This document shows, piece after piece, positions 29,493-38,064 of a stretch of 55,541 bases of DNA (its first letter is position 1; every line of letters begins with the position of its first letter). Source of the DNA: Solirubrobacterales bacterium (GTDB lineage Bacteria; Actinomycetota; Thermoleophilia; Solirubrobacterales; 70-9); NCBI GenBank assembly GCA_025450585.1, contig JANWHD010000031.1:1-55541 (forward strand), written 5' to 3'. The notes under the pieces were generated by a model. The model did not search any database. It was not told where the DNA came from and saw nothing but the letters and a program-made list of their open reading frames with translations. Made by a program: the position numbers and the translations under genes.

Positions 29493-30896
29493 CTAGGTCT
29501 CGGCCGGGACTCCTCCCGCGACCACGTTGACGAAGTTCTCCAGGTGGCGGGTGGTCCAGCACTCGAAGGCGCCGTCGCAGTAGCGCTCGTAGGCGGCCAT
29601 CACCGAGTCGCCGTAGTTCCAGTAGAGCCGCGGCTCGGGGTTGAGCCAGAAGAGGCGACCGGCTCGCTCGGACACCTGGGCGAAGACGTCGGCGTGGGGC
29701 TCGCGGCCGTTGGTGCGGGCGTCGCCGAGGACGATCACGGTCGAGCGCGGGTCCAGTTCGTCGGAGATCTGGCCGAGGAACTCGAGCCAGACGCGGCCGT
29801 AGTCGGTGTAGCCGGAGACGTCGGCGACGCCGCCCTCGCTGGAGATGCGCTGGGCGATGACGCGGAAGTCGCGCTCGTGCTCGAAGACGTCGGTCACCTC
29901 CGAGATGCGCTCGATGAAGACGAAGCTGCGCAGCTTGCGGAAGGAGTCGTGCAGGGCGTGCAGGACGGAGAGGAAGAAGACGCTGGCCGAGGTGACCGAG
30001 GTGGAGACGTCGCAGAGGACGTAGATCTCCGGCCGTCGCGGGCGCTTGGGCCGGTAGCGCAGGTGCATCGGCACGCCGCCGGTCTCCAGCGAGGCCCGCA
30101 TCGTCCGCCGCACGTCAACCGTCCGGCCCTTGCGCCGACCCCGCTGCTCCTGCCCGAGCGTCGCCAGCCGCCGCTTCATCTGCGAGACGGCGCGGTGCAC
30201 CGCGGCGAGGTCCTGGGTCGGGCTGGTCGGCAGGGCGCGGTCGAGCTCGGCCAGCGGCCGGGAGGGGGGGAGGGTGGAGGTGCGCTCGATCAGGTCGCGC
30301 TCGAGCTCGCGCCGCAGGTGGCGCTCGAAGGCGTTCAGCTGCTCGCGGTCGATCGGCGGCAGCTCGGCGGCACCGTCCTCGGCCGGCGCCTGCGTTCCCG
30401 CCGAGAGCCCCAGCGTGCGCCGGATCCGCTGCACGTCGACGCCGACCACGCCCGAGCCCTCGCCCTGGCGACCGAAGGCCGAGATCGCCAGCCGCGCCAG
30501 GTCGCGCATCTCCCCGTCGTCGCCCTCGAGGATTGCCTGGCGCACCTGCTCGCGAAGCTCGTCGAGGTCGAGCCTCTCGCCGCCCTCGTGGCGCCGCTCG
30601 GTCTCCTCGATGCCGCGCTCGATCGCCTCCGCCTCGGCGGCGCGGAAGAACCAGCGCTCGAAGAGCAGCTCGAAGAGGCGGCGGTCCTCCTGGGACTTGG
30701 CGATCGTCGTCGCCAGCGCCTCGCGGAAGTCGTCGCGCGACGTCCAGGGCACCTGCTCGAGCGCCGCGAAGGCGTCGAGGATCTCCGAGGTGCCGACCGC
30801 GACGCCCTCGCCGCGCAGCTCCTCGCAGAAGCCGAGCAGCTTCGCCGCCAGGCCGGGCGGCCCGGTCTCAGCCCTGGGGCCGTACGGGCTCGGCAA
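29493..30896 (-). CDS. CoxE-like VWA-domain protein
   Basis: 467 aa. C-terminal VWA domain with metal-binding MIDAS motif YVLCDVSTSVTSASVF (about 297-312), FVFIERISEVTDVF, and GYTDYGRVWLEFLGQISDEL. The N-terminal region has charged helices. VWA proteins of this CoxE type work with MoxR AAA+ ATPases, as here: the ATPase gene overlaps its 5' end by 29 nt. In CO dehydrogenase clusters such pairs insert metal or mature enzymes, but no molybdenum hydroxylase is in this window, so the target is unknown. Confidence 0.88.
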   Translation of the reverse strand: MPSPYGPRAETGPPGLAAKLLGFCEELRGEGVAVGTSEILDAFAALEQVPWTSRDDFREALATTIAKSQEDRRLFELLFERWFFRAAEAEAIERGIEETERRHEGGERLDLDELREQVRQAILEGDDGEMRDLARLAISAFGRQGEGSGVVGVDVQRIRRTLGLSAGTQAPAEDGAAELPPIDREQLNAFERHLRRELERDLIERTSTLPPSRPLAELDRALPTSPTQDLAAVHRAVSQMKRRLATLGQEQRGRRKGRTVDVRRTMRASLETGGVPMHLRYRPKRPRRPEIYVLCDVSTSVTSASVFFLSVLHALHDSFRKLRSFVFIERISEVTDVFEHERDFRVIAQRISSEGGVADVSGYTDYGRVWLEFLGQISDELDPRSTVIVLGDARTNGREPHADVFAQVSERAGRLFWLNPEPRLYWNYGDSVMAAYERYCDGAFECWTTRHLENFVNVVAGGVPAET

Positions 30897-31749
30897 GCTT
30901 CACCCCGACCCGCTCCGCCACCAGCTCGATGTCGGTGCGGTGCTTGACGATGATCGACATCGACTGCTCGAAGGTCTGCTTGTCGATGTCCTCGGCGCCC
31001 ATCAGCAGCAGCGTCCGCGCCCAGTCGATCGACTCGGCGATCGAGGGGGGCTTCTTGAGGTCGAGCGCGCGGATCATCCGCACCACCTCGACCATCCGCC
31101 GCGCCAGCGCCTCAGGCAGCTCGGGCGCGCGCAGGCGAACGATCTCCATCTCGCGCTCGAGGTCTGGATAGTCGAGCCAGAGGTAGAGGCAGCGCCGCTT
31201 CAGCGCCTCGGTCAGCTCGCGCGAGTTGTTCGAGGTGAGGACGACGATCGGCATCGTCGTCGCCGAGACCTGGCCCAGCTCGGGGATCGTGATCTGGAAG
31301 TCGGAGAGCAGCTCGAGCAGCATCGCCTCGAACTCCTGGTCGGTCTTGTCGATCTCGTCGATCAGCAGCACGACCGGCTCGGGGCTGGCGATCGCCTGCA
31401 GTAGCGGGCGCTCGAGCAGGAACTCCTTGTCGAAGATGTCGCCGTGGACGTCCTCCCAGCCGTCCTCGCCGCCGGCCTGGATCCGCAGCAGCTGCTTGCG
31501 GTAGTTCCACTCGTACAGCGCCTTGGCCTCGTCGAGGCCCTCGTAGCACTGCAGGCGGATCAGCTCGCGACCCGTGGCGCGCGAGAGCGCCTTGGCCAGC
31601 TCGGTCTTGCCGACGCCCGCGGGGCCCTCGACCAGGACCGGCTTCTCCAGCCTCTGGGCGAGGAAGGAGACCAGCGCAGCGGGCTCGTCGGCGAGGTAGC
31701 CGACCTTCGCCAGCGCCTCCTTCACCTCGGTCACAGAGCCCGCAGCCAT
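30868..31749 (-). CDS. MoxR/CoxD-family AAA+ ATPase
   Basis: About 293 aa from ATG 31749 (MAAGSVTEVK); an upstream ATG at 31770 would overlap the divergent gene. Walker A VEGPAGVGKTELAKAL, the CYEGLDEAKALYEWNYRKQL segment typical of CoxD-type MoxR proteins, Walker B VVLLIDEIDKTD, sensor 1 VLTSNNSREL, and an arginine finger region LKRRCLYLW. Chaperone-like ATPase that acts with the overlapping VWA gene. It likely remodels or loads cofactor into an enzyme encoded elsewhere. Confidence 0.9.
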   Translation of the reverse strand: MAAGSVTEVKEALAKVGYLADEPAALVSFLAQRLEKPVLVEGPAGVGKTELAKALSRATGRELIRLQCYEGLDEAKALYEWNYRKQLLRIQAGGEDGWEDVHGDIFDKEFLLERPLLQAIASPEPVVLLIDEIDKTDQEFEAMLLELLSDFQITIPELGQVSATTMPIVVLTSNNSRELTEALKRRCLYLWLDYPDLEREMEIVRLRAPELPEALARRMVEVVRMIRALDLKKPPSIAESIDWARTLLLMGAEDIDKQTFEQSMSIIVKHRTDIELVAERVGVKLAEPVRPQG

Positions 31750-31756
31750 CGGGGCG

Positions 31757-31996
31757 ATGATAATCGCCATCGTGCTCGAGCTCGCTCTGCCCCTTGCCGC
31801 GCTGCTGCCCCACAGCGCCGGTCCCTACCTGGCGCTGATGCTGATCGGCTTTGCCGCTGGCATCCTCGGCCACCTCACGGCGGCGCGTTGGCTGGTCGCG
31901 ACCGGGATCATCCTGATCTTCCTCGGCGCCTTCCTCTTTCCGCTCGCGCTCAACGTGACCGAGGAGACGCCGCCCCAGATTGAGACCACGCGCTAG
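31757..31996 (+). CDS. Small two- or three-pass membrane protein
   Basis: 79 aa. Hydrophobic segments are at about 2-17, 24-43 and 46-66 (ALMLIGFAAGILGHLTA, GIILIFLGAFLFPLAL), with a polar tail NVTEETPPQIETTR. Divergent from the MoxR gene with an 8-bp gap. Its stop codon touches a 27-bp inverted repeat. Family not recognised. Confidence 0.6.
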   Translation: MIIAIVLELALPLAALLPHSAGPYLALMLIGFAAGILGHLTAARWLVATGIILIFLGAFLFPLALNVTEETPPQIETTR

Positions 31997-32065
31997 CGGG
32001 GCCTCGGGGGTCCCTCCCCAGGCCGCTTTGCGGGAGTTCCTGGGGAGGGACCCCCGAGGCCCCGC
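31996..32065. terminator. Very long perfect hairpin: 27-bp arms
   Basis: 31996-32022 is the exact reverse complement of 32039-32065. The 16-nt loop holds CCGC-TTT-GCGG, a nested mini-hairpin. The left arm starts at the last base of a stop codon. The strength suggests transcription termination or a barrier, but no T tract is present and 27 bp is far longer than a usual terminator. Confidence 0.6.
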
Positions 32066-32121
32066 CGGGCCGTAAGCTTTTGCTGCCCTAGTCAGATTTT
32101 GCAAAACGGAGGTCCACTGCC

Positions 32122-33114
32122 TTGCGTCGCTTTCGCATCCCCATCGTTTCCATTGCCATGGTCGCTCTCGCGTTGGTGATTTCCGCTTGCGGAGGCGGCG
32201 GCGGTGGTGGCGCAGAGGAGATCGTCGACGAAGCGACGCTCGAGGGGATCGAAAGCGGCAAGGTCGACCTCTCGCTTGGAGTGGACAGGAAGGGCGACGA
32301 TGGCGGACAGTTCGACGTCGACCTGTCAGGTCCATTCGAGGTCGAAGCGGGGGCAAAGTCGCCCAAGCTCGATCTGACCGCGGCCGTGAAGGGCACCCTG
32401 GACGGTGAGAAGGTGGATTTGGAAGGCGGAATCGTCGTGGTCGGCGCCAACAAGGCCTACGTCGACTTCGAAGGGACCGACTACAAGGTCGATGCGACCA
32501 CCTATGGCTACGGACAGTCAGTCCTGGGCGAATCGGAAGAAGTCAGCGCCTGCCAGGAAGTTGTCGAGGACAGGAAGCTGAGCGAATTCATCGAGGACCC
32601 GACCGAAGAAGGGACCGTCGAGGTGGGGGGCGCGAGCACGACGAAGGTGAGCGGCGACGTCGACGCGGAGATCGCGAGTGAGGCGTTCTCCGAAATGAGA
32701 GAAGACGCGCTCTGCAGCGAACAGCTGGAAGCGGTTCCCGGGTTCAAAACGTCGCTGGGCGAAGTCGAAGAATCCAAAGGCGGCGCGGAGAGCGCGGTCA
32801 AGGACGCGCGTCTCGTGCTCTACGTGGGCGACGACCACATCGTGCGCCGGCTCCAGGCGCAGGCCACGATCGAACCGCCGGAGGGATCAACCCGAGGCGC
32901 GAGCAGCGTTGAGCTCGACCTCGACCTGACCCTCACCGACGTCAACGAGCCGCAGACGATCTCGGCGCCCAAGAGCTCGAAGCCGCTGACCGCGCTCTTC
33001 GTCAAGCTGGGCATCAACCCGATCGAACTGCTCGGCGTGCTCCAGAGCGGCATCGGCGGAGCGGGGCTGACCAACTTCCTGGAACGCCTTGCAGACGCGG
33101 GGAGCACGCAGTAG
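32122..33114 (+). CDS. Putative lipoprotein, LppX/LprG-like plan
   Basis: 330 aa from TTG 32122, well supported by GGAGGT 8 nt upstream. Signal with lipobox LVISAC, then a run of seven Gly and an acidic linker. The mature part (LEGIESGKVDLSLGVDRKGD, FDVDLSGPFEVEAGAKSPKL, VDLEGGIVVVGANKAYVDFE) has the alternating pattern of the all-beta fold seen in LprG/LppX-type lipid carriers. Two cysteine positions (SACQEVV, DALCSEQ) could pair. The resemblance is structural guesswork, not a motif match. The downstream calcium exchanger begins at or just past its stop. Confidence 0.75.
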   Translation: MRRFRIPIVSIAMVALALVISACGGGGGGGAEEIVDEATLEGIESGKVDLSLGVDRKGDDGGQFDVDLSGPFEVEAGAKSPKLDLTAAVKGTLDGEKVDLEGGIVVVGANKAYVDFEGTDYKVDATTYGYGQSVLGESEEVSACQEVVEDRKLSEFIEDPTEEGTVEVGGASTTKVSGDVDAEIASEAFSEMREDALCSEQLEAVPGFKTSLGEVEESKGGAESAVKDARLVLYVGDDHIVRRLQAQATIEPPEGSTRGASSVELDLDLTLTDVNEPQTISAPKSSKPLTALFVKLGINPIELLGVLQSGIGGAGLTNFLERLADAGSTQ

Positions 33115-33176
33115 TCGCGTTCCTCCGCACTCCCTACGGTTGGCCGTACCTACTGACACCGCTGATCCCGCTGGCG

Positions 33177-34211
33177 GTGGCGCTGGACCTCGCCGGCGCC
33201 GCGGCCGGGCTGGTCTTCGGCGCGGCCGCGCTCGGGATCATCCCCACGGCAGCGCTGATGGGTCGCGCCACCGAGGAGCTCGCCGCACGCTCGGGCCCCG
33301 GCATCGGCGGTCTGCTCAACGTCACCTTCGGCAACGCGCCGGAGCTGATCATCGCCCTCTTCGCCCTCCAGCAGGGCCTGCAGGAGGTGGTCAAGGCCTC
33401 GATCGTCGGCTCGATCATCGGCAACATCCTGCTCGTGCTCGGCGCCGCGATGTTCTTCGGCGGCCTCGGCCGCGACAAACAGACCTTCAGCCGCACGACC
33501 GCGAGCATCCAGACGACGATGCTGCTGCTCGCAGGGGCGGCGTTGGTGATGCCGGCGATCTTCGAGCTGGTCGAGGGTCAAGGCTTGCCGGCGCCGAGTG
33601 CAGAGACGGTCAACTACGGCTCGACGGTCGAGCACCTCTCGCTGGCGGTGGCGATCGTCCTGATCGCGACCTACGTGGCTGGCCTCTTCTTCTCGCTCAA
33701 GACACACCGCGACATCTTCAACCCCGAGTACGAGGACGAGGGGACGTGGGGCTGGTCGACCCGCAAGTCCGTGCTCGCTTTGGCCGGCGCGGGGGTGCTG
33801 GTCGGCCTGATGTCGGAGGTTCTGGTCGGCTCAATCGAGGAGGCGTCGCATGCGGTCGGCCTCTCCGAGTTCTTCATCGGCGTGATCGTCGTCGCCATCG
33901 TCGGCAACGCGGCAGAGCACTGGGTTGCGGTCCTGGTGGCGATGAAGAACAAGATGGACCTGGCGGTCAACATCGCGATCGGCTCCAGCGCCCAGGTGGC
34001 CCTCTTCGTCGCACCGGTCCTCGTCCTCGCCTCCTTCTTCCTCGGCCCGCACCCGCTCGCTCTCGTCTTCAACGGCTTCGAGCTCGGTGCGATCCTGTTC
34101 GCGATCCTGATTGCCAACTACGTCACCCAAGACGGCGAGTCGACCTGGTTCGAGGGAGTTCAGTTGCTCGCGGTCTACGCCGTCTTCGGCCTCGCCTTCT
34201 ACTTCGCCTGA
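33177..34211 (+). CDS. Calcium/proton antiporter, CaCA superfamily CAX type
   Basis: 344 aa from GTG 33177, about eleven membrane segments. The two alpha repeats are FGNAPELIIALFALQQGL and VGNAAEHWVAVLVAMKN, with GSIIGNILLVLG and SSAQVALFVAP. Exchanges cytoplasmic Ca2+ for protons. The frame is open upstream and encodes FLRTPYGWPYLLTPLIPLAV just before GTG 33177, which looks like the missing first membrane segment of CAX proteins. No ATG/GTG/TTG precedes it in frame, so a rarer start codon may be used near 33114, overlapping the lipoprotein stop. Confidence 0.88.
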   Translation: MALDLAGAAAGLVFGAAALGIIPTAALMGRATEELAARSGPGIGGLLNVTFGNAPELIIALFALQQGLQEVVKASIVGSIIGNILLVLGAAMFFGGLGRDKQTFSRTTASIQTTMLLLAGAALVMPAIFELVEGQGLPAPSAETVNYGSTVEHLSLAVAIVLIATYVAGLFFSLKTHRDIFNPEYEDEGTWGWSTRKSVLALAGAGVLVGLMSEVLVGSIEEASHAVGLSEFFIGVIVVAIVGNAAEHWVAVLVAMKNKMDLAVNIAIGSSAQVALFVAPVLVLASFFLGPHPLALVFNGFELGAILFAILIANYVTQDGESTWFEGVQLLAVYAVFGLAFYFA

Positions 34212-34240
34212 GCCTGCCGGTCGCATAGGCTCAGCCCGCC

Positions 34241-35242
34241 TTGGACTACTTCCTGCTCGTCGTCAGCTTCGCGGTGATTCTCGCGGGCGCCCTCCTCTTC
34301 ACCAACGCGGTGGAGTGGATCGGGCACCGGCTGGAGCTCGGCGAGGGGGCGGTCGGCAGCCTGCTGGCGGCGGTCGGCACGGCGATGCCGGAGACGCTGA
34401 TCGCGATCGTCGCCATCATCGGCGCCGCCGAGGGTGCCGATCAGGTGGCGATCGGGGCGATCGTCGGTGCCCCCTTCCTGCTCGCCACGCTGGCGATGGG
34501 CCTGGTCGGGCTCTTCGCCTACCTCTACCGCCGCCGCCGCGAGCAGGGGCTCGAGCTGAAAGCGCATCGGCCGACGCTCGAGCGCGACCTGCTCTTCTTT
34601 CTCCTCTTCTTCTCGATCTCGCTGGCGCTGGCCTGGGGCGCGCCGGACGCGCTGAGGGTCCCGGTGGGGATCGCGGTGATCCTCGCCTACCCGGTCTACA
34701 TCCGCCGCACGCTGCGGGGCGGAGGAGAGGTGCAGGATCACGAGACGCTGAACCCGCTGGTCTTCGAGCGGCGTCCAGAACGGCGCGAAAGCCCGGCTCT
34801 CACGCTCTGTGTGCTCCAGCTCCTAGTCGGCCTCGGCGCGATGGTCGGCGGTGCCCACCTCTTCGTCGAGGAGCTCCTCCACATCGCCGAGAGCATCGGC
34901 GTCGAGGCGGTCGTCCTCGCCCTGATCCTCGCCCCCCTGGCGACCGAGCTGCCCGAGAAGGTCAACAGCTTCTTCTGGGTCCGCGAAGGGAAGGACTCGC
35001 TCGCGCTCGGCAACATCACCGGCGCGATGGTCTTCCAGTCGACGATCCCGGTCGGGATCGGCCTCATCTTCACCGACTGGGAGCTGAGCGGGAACGCGGC
35101 CCTCTCCGTCGTCCTCGGCCTCGCCGGCGGCCTGCTCGCCTACGAGGTGCTGCACCGGCGCGGCCGCTTCGGGCTGCCGGCGGTCGTCACCTGGTTCCTG
35201 CTCTACGCGACGTTCATCGTCGTAGTCGCTGTCGGCGCCTAA
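34241..35242 (+). CDS. Sodium/calcium exchanger-family membrane protein
   Basis: 333 aa from TTG 34241, about ten membrane segments in two halves. The alpha-repeat motifs are VGTAMPETLIAIVAIIGAAE in the first half and LAPLATELPEKVNSFFWV followed by NITGAMVFQSTIPV in the second. The family exchanges Ca2+ for Na+ or K+. It follows the CAX gene by 29 bp, giving two different calcium-type exchangers in tandem. Its stop overlaps the stop region of the convergent peroxiredoxin gene by 4 nt. Confidence 0.85.
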   Translation: MDYFLLVVSFAVILAGALLFTNAVEWIGHRLELGEGAVGSLLAAVGTAMPETLIAIVAIIGAAEGADQVAIGAIVGAPFLLATLAMGLVGLFAYLYRRRREQGLELKAHRPTLERDLLFFLLFFSISLALAWGAPDALRVPVGIAVILAYPVYIRRTLRGGGEVQDHETLNPLVFERRPERRESPALTLCVLQLLVGLGAMVGGAHLFVEELLHIAESIGVEAVVLALILAPLATELPEKVNSFFWVREGKDSLALGNITGAMVFQSTIPVGIGLIFTDWELSGNAALSVVLGLAGGLLAYEVLHRRGRFGLPAVVTWFLLYATFIVVVAVGA

Positions 35243-35709
35243 GCCGCGGCGAGCTCGCCGAGCGCCTTCAGCACGAGGTCATCGTGCTTTTTCGGCTGCA
35301 CCTTGGGGAAGGCCTTGGCGACCTTGCCGTCGGGGCCGACGATGAAGGTGGCGCGCTGCACGCCCATGTACTTCTTCCCGTACATCGACTTCTCGACCCA
35401 GGTGCCATAGCGCTCGGCGACGGCGTGGTCGGCGTCGGCGAGCAGGGTGAAGCCGAGGTCGAACTTGTCGGCGAACTTCTTCACCGCCTCGACGGTGTCG
35501 GGGGAGACGCCGATCACGCGGACGCCCGCCGCCTCGTACTCGGAGCTGCGGTCGCGGACGCCGCAGGCCTGGGTTGTGCAGCCAGGAGTATCAGCCCGCG
35601 GATAAAAGTAGATGACGAAGGTCTCGCCCTTCAGATCGGCGAGGCTGAGCTCGTTTCCGTTCTGATCGGGCAGGGTGAAGTCGGGCGCGGCTGCCCCGGC
35701 TTCGAGCAC
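35239..35709 (-). CDS. Thiol peroxidase, PrxQ/Bcp peroxiredoxin
   Basis: 156 aa from GTG 35709, a normal family length. Peroxidatic Cys44 lies in PRADTPGCTTQACGVRD and resolving Cys49 is five residues on, the C-x4-C arrangement of two-cysteine PrxQ enzymes. Also GAAAPDFTLPDQNGNELSL, VIGVSPDTVEAVKKFADKF and YMGVQRATFIVGPDGKV. Reduces hydroperoxides in the cytoplasm. The start overlaps the stop of the upstream small gene by one base (TAGTG), so translation is coupled. The frame extends upstream, but that part is compositionally poor and not homologous. Confidence 0.93.
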   Translation of the reverse strand: MLEAGAAAPDFTLPDQNGNELSLADLKGETFVIYFYPRADTPGCTTQACGVRDRSSEYEAAGVRVIGVSPDTVEAVKKFADKFDLGFTLLADADHAVAERYGTWVEKSMYGKKYMGVQRATFIVGPDGKVAKAFPKVQPKKHDDLVLKALGELAAA

Positions 35710-36062
35710 TACTCCGGGTCCCCGCCCTGGTCCTCGCGGCCCGGGTCCTGGCCATCCTCGCCTTCGTCGAGCTCGTCGTCGCCCTGCTCCAGAGCGGTCT
35801 CGGACACCGAGCCTGCGGAGCCGGGGTGGTAGCTGGTCTGGAAGCGCTCCAGCACCTGGTCGCGCCGGTCCTCGTCGACCGGAACCTCCTCGGAGACGCG
35901 CACCCACTCCGCCCCCTCGTAGGCCTCCATGTTGAAGACCTCCTGGTCCAGGGAGGTGGAGTCGTCGACGACGACGAGCACCTCGGTCTGGGGGTTGAAG
36001 TAGGTCCCGGGCTGCATCAGCAGCTCCTCGACCTCGTAGAGGTTCTCCTCGGCGGCGGCCAT
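35709..36062 (-). CDS. Small acidic hypothetical protein
   Basis: 117 aa from ATG 36062, overlapping the preceding gene by ATGA. N-terminal half reads EENLYEVEELLMQPGTYFNP, QTEVLVVVDDSTSLDQEVFN and MEAYEGAEWVRVSEEVPVDE. The tail is Asp/Glu/Gly-rich (DDELDEGEDGQDPG) and probably disordered. Not recognised. Tight coupling to the peroxiredoxin downstream suggests the three genes are one operon. Confidence 0.65.
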   Translation of the reverse strand: MAAAEENLYEVEELLMQPGTYFNPQTEVLVVVDDSTSLDQEVFNMEAYEGAEWVRVSEEVPVDEDRRDQVLERFQTSYHPGSAGSVSETALEQGDDELDEGEDGQDPGREDQGGDPE

Positions 36063-36391
36063 CAGTCGGATCCTACGAAATCGGCGAGCCGGCGCTCGGC
36101 CTCGCGCTCGACGTCGATCGGCGCTTCCCCGCGTCGCTCCCGGTGGTAGGACTTGGCTTGCAGCATCTGGCGGACCTCGACTTCCTGCGTGGCTCGGCTG
36201 ACCGGCGAGGCCAGGCGCCGGACCGAGCGTGGGGGCAGGTCGGGGTCGATCGCGTACGGACCCCTGCCGATCCCCTGCCAGGCCTTGCCCGAGAGGGCGA
36301 AGGCTACGGCTGCGACCGGGACCGCGAGAAGCGTGATCGCGATCAGCACGTTGCCGTTCTCGACCGTGGTCGCTGCCAGCAGGTGCGCCAT
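36062..36391 (-). CDS. Small membrane-anchored hypothetical protein
   Basis: 109 aa. One N-terminal hydrophobic segment (about 13-33, NVLIAITLLAVPVAAVAFAL) is followed by a basic cytoplasmic part with GRGPYAIDPDLPPRSVRRLA and TQEVEVRQMLQAKSYHRERR. The last block resembles conserved small actinobacterial proteins, but no function is assigned. First gene of the three-gene operon with the acidic protein and peroxiredoxin. Confidence 0.65.
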   Translation of the reverse strand: MAHLLAATTVENGNVLIAITLLAVPVAAVAFALSGKAWQGIGRGPYAIDPDLPPRSVRRLASPVSRATQEVEVRQMLQAKSYHRERRGEAPIDVEREAERRLADFVGSD

Positions 36392-36468
36392 GCCTCAAGA
36401 TTAGGGCTCCGGCCGCGTCGCCGCCAGGGCTCTCTCCTCGATGCCGCTATCCGGTACCCTTGGCTCGG

Positions 36469-36484
36469 TTGACTGACCAGTCAA
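36469..36484 (+). promoter_or_regulatory. Candidate TetR-type operator upstream of the acyl-CoA dehydrogenase
   Basis: TTGACTGACCAGTCAA: 7-bp arms around a 2-bp centre, 70 bp before the start. It resembles palindromes bound by TetR-family repressors of fatty-acid oxidation in actinobacteria, and fits the same TTGRCYNNNCAGYCAA pattern as sites upstream of the aldehyde dehydrogenase and P450. TTGACT could also serve as a -35. Confidence 0.6.
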
Positions 36485-36554
36485 TCGGTGGTCCGTCGTC
36501 TTGCGGCGAGGCCGCATGCAAAGCCTTTTACGGACTGAAAAGGAGCCGCGACCA

Positions 36555-37784
36555 GTGGTTGACTTCACCCTCACCGACGAGCAGAAGGATCTGCGCGAGA
36601 TGGCGCACAACTTCGCCGAGAACGAGATCCGCAAGGTGGCCTGGGAGTACGACAAGGACGGCACCTGGCCCCAGGACATCATCGACAAGGCCTGGGAGGT
36701 GGGGCTGATGAACACCCACATCCCCGAGGCCTACGGCGGCCCCGGCCTCGACTACCTCTCCGGCTGCCTGATCGAGGAGGAGATGGGCTGGGGGTGCTCC
36801 GGCATCGGCACCAGCCTGATGGCCAACGGCCTCGCCTCGGCGCCGATCACCCTGGGCGGCTCCGAGGAGACGAAGAAGAAGTACCTCGGCATGCTCGCCG
36901 AGGAGCCCAAGCTCGCCTCCTTCTGCCTGACCGAGCCCGACGCCGGCTCCGACGTCTCCGGGATGAAGACCAAGGCCGTGAAGAAGGGCGACAAGTACGT
37001 CATCAGCGGCTCCAAGTGCTTCATCACCAACGGCACCTACGCCGACTACTTCACGGTCTACGCCAAGACCGATCCCGAGGGTGGACACCGCGGGATCAGT
37101 GCCTTCGTCGTCGACGCCGACCTCCCCGGGGTCTCGGTCGACAAGAAGGAGGACAAGATGGGCCAGCGGGCATCGAACACCGCGACCATCTCCTTCGACG
37201 AAGTCGAGATTCCCGCCGAGAACCTGATCGGCGAGGAAAACAAGGGCTTCAAGCTGGCGATGATGACCCTCGACCGGACCCGTCCGGGTGTCTCGGCGAT
37301 GGCCGTCGGCATCGGCCGCGCCGCGCTCGAGTACGCCACGGACTACTCCAAGGAAAGGGTCCAGTTCGGCGTGCCGATCGCCATGCACCAGGCGATCCAG
37401 TTCATGATCGCGGACATGGCGACCAAGGTCGAGGCCGGGCGCCTGCTGGTCTGGAACTCCGCGGTCCTGCTCGACCAGGGCGTCCGCAACAGCAAGGTCT
37501 CCTCGATGGCCAAGCGCTTCGCCGCCGACTCGGCGATGGAGATCACCGTCGACGCGGTGCAGGTCTACGGCGGCTACGGCTTCATCAAGGAGTACCCGGT
37601 GGAGAAGCTGATGCGCGACGCCAAGATCATGCAGCTCTACGAGGGCACCAGCCAGATCCAGCGCCTGGTAATCGCCAAAGAAGTGCTGCTGCCGCGCAGC
37701 GTGGACGAGCCCACGCCGGAGGCCGACGCGAAGGCCAAGGCCTCCGAGGACAGCCAGTCCGAGCAGGCAGCCGCCACGGTCTGA
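36555..37784 (+). CDS. Acyl-CoA dehydrogenase
   Basis: 409 aa from GTG 36555 (AGGAG 9 nt upstream). FAD enzyme for the first step of beta-oxidation: alpha,beta-dehydrogenation of acyl-CoA with transfer to ETF. FAD/substrate motifs are FCLTEPDAGSDVSGMKTKA and KCFITNGTYADYFTVYAK. The C-terminal catalytic region has DAVQVYGGYGFIKEYPVEKL and RDAKIMQLYEGTSQIQRLVI, with the catalytic Glu in YEGTSQIQR as in short/medium-chain enzymes. A 30-residue Glu/Ala/Ser tail is added. Preceded by a TetR-type palindrome and followed by a textbook terminator, so probably monocistronic. Confidence 0.95.
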   Translation: MVDFTLTDEQKDLREMAHNFAENEIRKVAWEYDKDGTWPQDIIDKAWEVGLMNTHIPEAYGGPGLDYLSGCLIEEEMGWGCSGIGTSLMANGLASAPITLGGSEETKKKYLGMLAEEPKLASFCLTEPDAGSDVSGMKTKAVKKGDKYVISGSKCFITNGTYADYFTVYAKTDPEGGHRGISAFVVDADLPGVSVDKKEDKMGQRASNTATISFDEVEIPAENLIGEENKGFKLAMMTLDRTRPGVSAMAVGIGRAALEYATDYSKERVQFGVPIAMHQAIQFMIADMATKVEAGRLLVWNSAVLLDQGVRNSKVSSMAKRFAADSAMEITVDAVQVYGGYGFIKEYPVEKLMRDAKIMQLYEGTSQIQRLVIAKEVLLPRSVDEPTPEADAKAKASEDSQSEQAAATV

Positions 37785-37815
37785 GCCAAAGGTTTAGGGC
37801 AGGGGCCCTAATCGA

Positions 37816-37847
37816 AGCCGCCGGGGCTCACGCCCCGGCGGCTTTTT
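37816..37847 (+). terminator. Rho-independent terminator of the acyl-CoA dehydrogenase
   Basis: A perfect 12-bp GC-rich stem (37816-37827 with 37832-37843), loop TCAC, then five T (37843-37847). It lies 31 bp after the stop. Confidence 0.9.
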
Positions 37848-37876
37848 ACGCCCCTTGACTTGCCTCTGAGGGCAGG

Positions 37877-38013
37877 GGAGCCTGGCCGTCCTCCAGTCGA
37901 ATTGAGCACCGCGCGTGAGCGCGGTGCAACCAGGAGCGCGGCCTACGGCCGCGCGGACACCGGATTGCATTTCCGCCGCTTCGCGACATTCGTCTGGAGG
38001 ACGGCCAGGCTCC
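37877..38013. repeat. Nested inverted-repeat element, 20-bp outer arms
   Basis: 37877-37896 is the exact reverse complement of 37994-38013. Inside are two further perfect hairpins: GCACCGCGC/GCGCGGTGC with loop GTGA (37906-37927) and GCGCGGCC/GGCCGCGC with loop TAC (37936-37954). The whole would fold as a closed multibranch structure on either strand. No coding content and no identified function. It could be a structured RNA, a REP/BIME-like element or a small mobile repeat. Confidence 0.6.
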
Positions 38014-38064
38014 TTTCAACACGTCACCGAGTGACGCCCGGGTTGCGAAGCCGGCCCCAGGGTT

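Noticed and set aside
36501..36554. N-terminal extension of the acyl-CoA dehydrogenase
   Set aside because: The residues are not homologous, and GTG 36555 has the ribosome-binding site and the family start VDFTLTDEQ.
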